Positions 57,063 through 64,000 of a stretch of DNA of 64,000 bases are shown here, piece by piece. This DNA is from Massilia rubra (lineage in GTDB: Bacteria > Pseudomonadota > Gammaproteobacteria > Burkholderiales > Burkholderiaceae_D), in assembly GCF_011682065.1 (NCBI RefSeq), contig NZ_VUYU01000010.1:124001-188000 (forward strand), written 5' to 3'. Under the pieces are notes generated by a model. The model did no database searches. It was not told the origin of the DNA and saw nothing but the letters and a program-made list of their open reading frames with translations. Position 1 is the first letter of the stretch. Each line of letters starts with the position of its first letter. Both the position numbers and the translations under genes were made by a program.

Positions 57063-58790
57063 CTATTCGTTGGTGCAGCCGAGAACTTCTTCAAGACTGG
57101 TCAAGCCTTGCTTTACTTTCATCAGGCCGGAGCGGCGCAGGGACTTGACGCCCTCCAGCTCCGATTGCGCGGCAATTTCCATCGAATTGCCGTGCGCCAG
57201 AATGATTTTTTCGATCGCCGGGGTAATCGGCATGATCTGGTAGATGCCGACCCGTCCCTTGTAGCCGCCACCCATGCAGCGGTCGCAGCCGACCGGACCG
57301 TAGGGCTTCCAGCCGCCTTCCAGTTCGTCGTCCTTGAAGCCGGCCGCGAGCAGGATTTCGCGGCTGGTCTCGACCGGTTTCTTGCAGGTGCACAAGCGTC
57401 GCGCCAGGCGCTGCGCCGTGATCATGATCACCGACGAGGCGATGTTAAAGGGAGCCACGCCCATGTTCATCAGGCGCGTCAGGGTCGATGGCGCATCGTT
57501 GGTGTGCAGGGTCGAGAACACCATGTGGCCCGTTTGCGCAGCCTTGATGGCGATGTCGGCCGTTTCCAGGTCGCGGATCTCGCCGACCATGATGATGTCC
57601 GGATCCTGGCGCAGGAAGGACTTGAGCGCGACCGGGAAGGTCAGGCCGGAGCGGTCGTTGATGTTGACCTGGTTCACGCCGGGCAAGTTGATCTCGGCCG
57701 GGTCTTCCGCGGTCGAAATATTGATGCCCGGCTTGTTGATCACATTCAGGCAGGTGTACAGCGACACCGTCTTGCCGGAACCGGTCGGGCCGGTCACCAG
57801 CACCATGCCGTACGGGCGCTGGATCGCTTCGAGCAGCAACTCTTTCTGGTCCGGATCGTAGCCGAGCGCGTCGATGCCCATCTGGGCTTGGGTGGCGTCC
57901 AGGATCCGCATCACGGTCTTTTCGCCGAACAGGGTGGGGCAGGTGCTGACCCGGAAGTCGATCGCCTTGGTGGGCGAGAGGATCAGGCGCATGCGGCCAT
58001 CCTGCGGCACGCGTTTTTCGGAAATGTCGAGCTTGGAGAGCACCTTGATGCGCGAGACCAGCTTGTCGCGGATGGTGATCGGCGGCTGCGCGTGCTCGCG
58101 CAGCATGCCGTCCACGCGCAAGCGGATGCGGTAGAATTTTTCGAACGGTTCGAAGTGAATATCGGACGCGCCGAGGTTGATCGCGTCGGTCAGGATCTTG
58201 TTGAGGAACTTGACGATCGGTGCGTCTTCGATTTCGGCCGCGCCCGTGTCGACCACCGTGGTGGGCGCGTCGTCCTCGCCGAACTGGATTTCTTCCTGGT
58301 CGCCCACCATGTCGGCGAGACTGGTTTCGGCGTTGCGGCCCAGGTTGGCCAGCAGCGCCAGCAGCACGTCGTGCAGCACGATCACCGGCTCGACCGAGGC
58401 TTCGCTCTGGAACTTGATCTGGTCCAGGGCCTGGATATTGGTCGGGTCGGAAATGGCCACCGACATCTTGTTGCCGCGCTTGGCCAGGGCGATCACGCGC
58501 TGGCTCTGCATCAGCTTGCCGTCGATGGCGTTGGCCGGCAGCACGTCGACATTAAAGCTCTGCAAGTCCATCAGCGGGTAGCCGAAGGTTTCCGCGCAAA
58601 AGGCGGCCAGCGTGCGCGAGTCGAAGGTGCCGGTCAGCAGCAGGGTATCGATGAAGGGGCTCTTGTCCGCCAGCGACTTCTTGTGCAGCGAATCGGCCTG
58701 CTGCGCACTGAGGCGGCCCGCCTGCATCAAGGCGCGGGCCAGGCCCGGCATCGGGGTTCCGGGGGTCGTATTGGGGAGGACTGCAGCCAT
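57063..58790 (-). CDS. pilB: Type IV pilus assembly ATPase PilB
   Basis: 575 residues. An N-terminal GspE/MshEN-type domain (about 15-170) is followed by the secretion ATPase: Walker A GPTGSGKT (about 334-341), DIIMVGEIRDLETADIAIKAAQTGH (about 395-419, Walker B and His box) and a zinc-binding tetracysteine CTCKKP and CDRCMGGGYKG (about 467-515). It drives pilus extension. pilC is next in the same transcript; pilD, normally following, is displaced by the DUF3800 module. Confidence 0.97.
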   Translation of the reverse strand: MAAVLPNTTPGTPMPGLARALMQAGRLSAQQADSLHKKSLADKSPFIDTLLLTGTFDSRTLAAFCAETFGYPLMDLQSFNVDVLPANAIDGKLMQSQRVIALAKRGNKMSVAISDPTNIQALDQIKFQSEASVEPVIVLHDVLLALLANLGRNAETSLADMVGDQEEIQFGEDDAPTTVVDTGAAEIEDAPIVKFLNKILTDAINLGASDIHFEPFEKFYRIRLRVDGMLREHAQPPITIRDKLVSRIKVLSKLDISEKRVPQDGRMRLILSPTKAIDFRVSTCPTLFGEKTVMRILDATQAQMGIDALGYDPDQKELLLEAIQRPYGMVLVTGPTGSGKTVSLYTCLNVINKPGINISTAEDPAEINLPGVNQVNINDRSGLTFPVALKSFLRQDPDIIMVGEIRDLETADIAIKAAQTGHMVFSTLHTNDAPSTLTRLMNMGVAPFNIASSVIMITAQRLARRLCTCKKPVETSREILLAAGFKDDELEGGWKPYGPVGCDRCMGGGYKGRVGIYQIMPITPAIEKIILAHGNSMEIAAQSELEGVKSLRRSGLMKVKQGLTSLEEVLGCTNE

Positions 58791-59014
58791 ATGCGCGCTT
58801 GGTTTAAAGAGTACAGGGGAACGACAAAGCGCCGTCCAGTAGTGACTGTTGCGGCGAACTGCCTTGGATCATGCCTCCGGGCATCACATTTGTAAAGTGT
58901 TTGCTGCATGGGGGAGGCAACCATACCACGTAGCCAAAATGGAACGTTATTTTGTGTTTTGGAACTTCTATGGTTGGAGTGGAATTGTTGGTGACAGTCT
59001 GATTAGGGACTGTC

Positions 59015-60295
59015 TCAGCGCGCCGGAGGGCGGGTCAGCTTGACCAGCTTGATCGCCTGGTTTTGCACCTGGATGACTTCGATCGCCACGTTGCCGATTT
59101 TCATGCTGATCGGGGCCTCGGGAATTTCCTGCAATTGCTCCAGCATGAGGCCGTTGACGGTCTTGGGACCGTCCAGCGGAAACGCCAGTCCCAGCCGTTT
59201 ATTGATCTCGCGCAGGGGCGCCGTGCCTTCCAACAAACATTCGCCGCGCGCATCCCAGCAGACCTTGTCGCCTGGCGCCGCGCCGGGCGCCGAGGTGGTG
59301 AAGTCGCCGATCATTTCTTCGATGATATCGTCGAGGGTGACCAGGCCCTGCACTTCGCCGTACTCGTCGACAATGATGCCCAGGCGTTCTTTGTTTTCTT
59401 GAAAATATTGTAGCTGAGTAAAGACGCTGGTGTCCTGCGGGATGAAGTACGGTGTTGTCAGCAAACCACGGAAATGCGCGATGGTCAGTTCCTCTTCCTC
59501 GTTGAGCAGGGCGATCGCATGGCGCACATGCAAGATCCCGATGATGTGGTTGATCTCGCCTTCATACACGGGCAGCTTGTTGTGATAGCACCTGGTCAGC
59601 TGGGCCTTGAGCTCGGCGACCGGGACGGCCAGGTTGAGCGCCTCGATCTGGGCGCGCGGGGTCATGATGTCTTCGATCGACGTGGTGTCGAGGTCGAACA
59701 GGTTGAGCAAGATGCTTTTATGCTTTTGCGGAATGAAATTGCCGCCTTCGAGCACGATGGCGCGCAATTCGTCGGGCGAGACGCGGTTCTGGGCGGCGCT
59801 GTCGGCCGGCTTGACGCGCAAAATAGTCAAGAACAGGCGCACGAACAGGTTGACGAACCAGATCAGCGGCTTGGCCGCCGCCATCATCGGCTTGAGCAGG
59901 GTGCTGGCGACCAGCGAAATGGTTTCGGGATAGGTGGCGCCGATGAACTTGGGCGCGATTTCGGCGAACACGATCAGCACGAACACCAGCAGCGCGATGG
60001 CGATCGCAATGACGCTCTCTTCATAGCCGAACAGTAAAATCGCAATGGCGGTGGCCAGCACCGTCGCCATGGCGTTGACCAGGGTATTGGCGATGAGGAT
60101 CAGCGAGAGCAGCTTGTCGGTGCGCTCGAGCAGCCACAAGGTGGTGATGGCGCCGCGGTGGCCGCGCTTGGCCAGGCTGCGCAGGCGGAATTTGTTGGCG
60201 GCCATGAGCGCCGTTTCCGCCATGGCGAAAAAGGCTGAACACAGGATCAGCAAAACCAGCGCGGCGACAAGCACCCAGGGTGACACGGTATCCAA
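59015..60295 (-). CDS. CorC/HlyC-family membrane protein (CNNM-type)
   Basis: 426 residues. Four membrane segments in an N-terminal DUF21/CNNM domain (about 8-190, with the LILCSAFFAMAETALMAANKFR motif) are followed by a CBS-domain pair (about 205-325) and a C-terminal CorC_HlyC domain (about 335-420). Such proteins are linked to magnesium and other divalent cation transport or export, though haemolysin naming is historical. Stand-alone gene downstream of pilB on the same strand, spaced 224 bases. Confidence 0.9.
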   Translation of the reverse strand: MDTVSPWVLVAALVLLILCSAFFAMAETALMAANKFRLRSLAKRGHRGAITTLWLLERTDKLLSLILIANTLVNAMATVLATAIAILLFGYEESVIAIAIALLVFVLIVFAEIAPKFIGATYPETISLVASTLLKPMMAAAKPLIWFVNLFVRLFLTILRVKPADSAAQNRVSPDELRAIVLEGGNFIPQKHKSILLNLFDLDTTSIEDIMTPRAQIEALNLAVPVAELKAQLTRCYHNKLPVYEGEINHIIGILHVRHAIALLNEEEELTIAHFRGLLTTPYFIPQDTSVFTQLQYFQENKERLGIIVDEYGEVQGLVTLDDIIEEMIGDFTTSAPGAAPGDKVCWDARGECLLEGTAPLREINKRLGLAFPLDGPKTVNGLMLEQLQEIPEAPISMKIGNVAIEVIQVQNQAIKLVKLTRPPAR

Positions 60296-60487
60296 GGGTC
60301 AGTGTGCGGCAGCGGTAGAAGAACAGGGGAGCATCGAAAGCGGGCCAAGCCCAGAATGGTGTGTCGCCGGAACGGCAACCGCAGAGCTGCTGATTTTAAG
60401 TCAAGGTCCGTTTCCGTGCAAGTTTGACTAGAATTATGTGCGTCACGTAGTGCGGCAACTATTCGCCCTGTATCAGCGCAGGCGCCG

Positions 60488-61048
60488 TCAGCCGTTCCAC
60501 CAGTGCGAGGTGGTTCCCGCAGCCGGCAGGCGCGCCTGCACGGCCTTGTGGATGATGCCCGCCTCGACCGCCTGGGTGGCGTCGTAGATGCGCGCGTTGC
60601 CGAACAGATTGGTGCGGATATCGTCCTGCACCCCGGCTGACCTGGTCGCTTCCTCGAAGATGCAGGCATAGCGTTCGGCATCGAAATCGAGGCAGTCGCG
60701 CCACTCGCTCACGCGCGAGTGGTCGGCCGCGACCAGGCTGCCGAAGCCCCAGTGCAGGGGATGGACCAGGAAGCGCGTGCCGGGACAGGCATAGCGCTTG
60801 GCGCCGGCCAGGAAAATCACCACCCCGACCGATTCGACGCTGCCGATGTTATGGGTGGTCAGCGGCAGGGGCAGCGACTTGAGGAAGAAATACAACGCGA
60901 AGCCGGCGGTCATGTTGCCGCCTTCGGTCGACATGTGCAGCTCGATCTCGCTGGCGCCGCTTTGCAGGGCCTGCAGGCAGAGGTTGCGGACCGCGCACAC
61001 CGCGCTATGGTTGATGGGGCCGATAAAGTGAACGATGTGCAGCGACAT
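60488..61048 (-). CDS. ClpP-like serine protease homologue
   Basis: 186 residues of the ClpP/crotonase superfamily. Active-site-like features are ELHMSTEGGNMTAGFALYFFL (about 37-57), the nucleophile region NIGSVESVGVVIFLAGA (Ser at about 72) and the general-base TRFLVHPLHWGFG (His at about 96). The region where ClpP has its catalytic Asp (TERDRF) instead reads TNLFGNARIYDATQAVEAGII, so the Asp may be missing. There is no signal peptide. True ClpP elsewhere is expected, so this is a divergent homologue of unclear function. Confidence 0.7.
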   Translation of the reverse strand: MSLHIVHFIGPINHSAVCAVRNLCLQALQSGASEIELHMSTEGGNMTAGFALYFFLKSLPLPLTTHNIGSVESVGVVIFLAGAKRYACPGTRFLVHPLHWGFGSLVAADHSRVSEWRDCLDFDAERYACIFEEATRSAGVQDDIRTNLFGNARIYDATQAVEAGIIHKAVQARLPAAGTTSHWWNG

Positions 61049-61114
61049 TATCTCTCCTGGAGCTCGTCGCCCAAGAATAGCAAGTTTTTGCCCGCCGCAT
61101 GGTTTCGTTGGCGT

Positions 61115-61468
61115 TCAACTGCCCCGGTAAGTGGAATACGACCACGGCGTCACCACCAGCGGCACATGATAATTCTGGGCCGGATCGGCGATGCCGAAGG
61201 CCAGCGTCACCTGGTCGATGAAGCGCGGTTCGGGCAGCTTCACGCCCTGGGCGGCAAAATAATCGCCGGCGGCAAACACCAGCTCGTAGCGCCCGGCCAG
61301 CATGGCCTCGCCTTCGAGCAGGGGCGTGTCGACCCGGCCGTCGCGGTTGGTGGTGACGGTCTTGAGCAGGGTGCGCGCGCCGGCAGCGACCGCATACAGT
61401 TCGACTACCACGCCGTTCCCGGGCTTGCCTTGCGTCGTGTCAAGCACGTGCGTACTAAGTTTTCCCAT
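61115..61468 (-). CDS. hiuH: 5-hydroxyisourate hydrolase
   Basis: 117 residues from ATG 61468, with GGAAGGA upstream. It hydrolyses 5-hydroxyisourate, the product of urate oxidation. The N-terminus GKLSTHVLDTTQGKPGNGVVVELY (first active-site His) and the C-terminal tetrapeptide YRGS are the transthyretin-like HIUase signatures. It is divergent from the allantoinase gene and shares a regulatory region with it. Confidence 0.95.
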   Translation of the reverse strand: MGKLSTHVLDTTQGKPGNGVVVELYAVAAGARTLLKTVTTNRDGRVDTPLLEGEAMLAGRYELVFAAGDYFAAQGVKLPEPRFIDQVTLAFGIADPAQNYHVPLVVTPWSYSTYRGS

Positions 61469-61477
61469 AATCCTTCC

Positions 61478-61546
61478 TATATGATCAAAATGCGGCATGT
61501 TATCTGGCTGATCATATACCGGCATGCGAACGCCGCTATATGATGA
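61478..61546. promoter_or_regulatory. Repeated TATATGATCA operator in the hiuH/puuE gap
   Basis: TATATGATCA (61478-61487) and its exact reverse complement TGATCATATA (61509-61518) form an inverted pair, and a third near-copy TATATGATGA lies at 61537-61546. All three are within the 121-base gap between the divergent hiuH and puuE starts. A transcription factor controlling both purine-degradation genes is the likely binder (inference). Confidence 0.65.
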
Positions 61547-61589
61547 CAACTATACCCTCCATGCACCTACTTCCATCCCGAGCCCCCTC

Positions 61590-62522
61590 ATGACGACTTA
61601 TGACAACTATCCACGCGACCTGGCCGGCTACGGGCGCACGCCGCCCCACCCACAATGGCCGGGCCAGGCGCGGGTGGCGCTGCAGTTCGTGCTCAACTAT
61701 GAAGAGGGCGGCGAAAACAATGTGCTGCATGGCGACCCCGCCTCCGAAACCTTTCTTTCCGAAATCATCGGCGCGGCGGCCTTTCCCATGCGCCACATGA
61801 GCATGGAGTCGCTCTACGAATACGGCTCGCGCGCCGGCCTGTGGCGCCTGCTGCGCATGTTCGAAGAGCGCAAGCTGCCGCTGACCGTGTTCGGCGTGGC
61901 CATGGCGCTCAAGCGCAACCCGGAGGCGGTGGCGGCCTTCCAGCAACTGGGCCACGAAATCGCTTGCCATGGCCTGAAGTGGATTTCCTACCAAAACGTG
62001 GACGAAGCGACCGAGCGCGCCCACATGCAAGAGGCCGTGCAGATCATGCGCGAGCTGACCGGGTCTGCGCCGCTGGGCTGGTACACCGGGCGCGACTCGC
62101 CCAACACGCGCCGGCTGGTGGTCGAGCATGGCGGTTTTGCCTACGATGCCGATCACTACGGCGACGACCTGCCGTTCTGGCAGCAGGTCGAGCACGCGGG
62201 CGGTGTCACGCCGCACCTGGTGGTGCCGTACACGCTCGACACCAACGACATGCGCTTTTGCGCCATGCAGGGATTTAACTCCGGCACCCAGTTCTTCGAT
62301 TATCTGAAAGACGCCTTCGACGTGCTGTACGCCGAAGGCGACCCGGATGGCATGAACCAGCCGAAAATGCTCTCCATCGGCCTGCATTGCCGCATCGTGG
62401 GCCGCCCCGGGCGCTCGGCGGCGCTGGCGCGCTTTCTCGATTACGTGCAGGGCCACGACAAGGTCTGGATCACGCGCCGCATCGATATCGCCGAGCATTG
62501 GAAGACCGTCCACCCGGCATAG
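61590..62522 (+). CDS. puuE: Allantoinase PuuE (polysaccharide deacetylase family)
   Basis: 310 residues from ATG 61590. PuuE-type allantoinase converts allantoin to allantoate. The family starts with YPRDLAGYG near the N-terminus, so ATG 61590 fits better than the in-frame ATG at 61524. Deacetylase-type motifs are [17 protein letters not shown] (about 30-46), [11 protein letters not shown] (about 120-130) and [15 protein letters not shown] (about 165-179). The C-terminal [16 protein letters not shown] motif is also seen. The following gene is xdhA. Confidence 0.93.
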   Translation: MTTYDNYPRDLAGYGRTPPHPQWPGQARVALQFVLNYEEGGENNVLHGDPASETFLSEIIGAAAFPMRHMSMESLYEYGSRAGLWRLLRMFEERKLPLTVFGVAMALKRNPEAVAAFQQLGHEIACHGLKWISYQNVDEATERAHMQEAVQIMRELTGSAPLGWYTGRDSPNTRRLVVEHGGFAYDADHYGDDLPFWQQVEHAGGVTPHLVVPYTLDTNDMRFCAMQGFNSGTQFFDYLKDAFDVLYAEGDPDGMNQPKMLSIGLHCRIVGRPGRSAALARFLDYVQGHDKVWITRRIDIAEHWKTVHPA

Positions 62523-62614
62523 TGCTTTTGGGTGATAACAGACATCTCCAAATAGATATAACTGCGGATGCCTTGGGTGTTAACCTTGCATACTGGGATA
62601 AAGCCGAGGCAAGA

Positions 62615-64000
<1,386 letters not shown>

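Noticed and set aside
57045-58895. 616-residue plus-strand frame opposite pilB
   Set aside because: Antisense shadow; pilB is complete with Walker and tetracysteine motifs on the minus strand.

Overview
The window looks like chromosome of a GC-rich betaproteobacterium, most likely in the Oxalobacteraceae (Massilia/Duganella/Janthinobacterium type). Three things suggest this: the complete dcw cluster in the order mraZ to ftsZ followed by lpxC and secA; the block argJ / DUF815 ATPase / mutT and the block yacG-zapD-coaE-pilD-pilC-pilB; and protein features such as a murein ligase with the DNPR (meso-diaminopimelate) motif. The genus is inferred from gene order and sequence style, not from a search.

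Layout. 230-2554: a secreted calcium-binding RTX repeat protein. 2835-20118: the division and cell-wall (dcw) cluster, tightly packed with 1-8 base overlaps, headed by a promoter with a four-repeat MraZ operator and closed by a terminator after ftsZ. 20286-26638: peroxiredoxin, acetyltransferase, EamA transporter, lpxC, a DciA-type helicase loader (minus strand) and secA. 26761-46604: an accessory stretch between secA and argJ. It holds secreted proteins of unknown function, an OmpA-domain lipoprotein, a Tad/Flp pilus locus (29902 to about 41252) whose first half is visibly AT-richer, DUF192 and DUF4124-like genes, a DUF945-like protein and a tandem pair of secreted paralogues. 46802-50645: argJ, DUF815 ATPase, mutT-type Nudix hydrolase, dadA. 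50665-58790 (minus strand): sensor kinase, yacG, zapD, coaE, and the type IV pilus genes pilD, pilC, pilB. 59015-61048: a CorC/HlyC-type membrane protein and a ClpP-like protein. 61115-64000: purine catabolism (5-hydroxyisourate hydrolase, PuuE-type allantoinase, and the start of xanthine dehydrogenase xdhA, which runs off the end).

How they work together. The dcw genes make lipid II from UDP-MurNAc (murC-F, ddl, mraY, murG) and build the divisome (ftsL, I, W, Q, A, Z). zapD, far downstream, encodes a further FtsZ-bundling factor. lpxC and secA add outer-membrane biogenesis and protein export. Two pilus machines are present: Tad (flp, cpaB, cpaC, cpaF, tadB, tadC, tadD-like and several pseudopilins) and type IV (pilB, pilC, pilD). 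The Tad locus has no visible TadZ/CpaE or TadV/CpaA, so PilD is a possible stand-in peptidase. The last three genes form a divergent purine-degradation module with a repeated operator-like motif in the shared promoter region.

Most worth a second look: a DUF3800 gene (54896-55630), preceded by a consensus -10 box, a roughly 100-nt candidate structured RNA and a strong terminator. The whole module lies on the opposite strand between pilC and pilD, interrupting an otherwise colinear pilus operon. No tRNA, rRNA, CRISPR array or insertion sequence was found.
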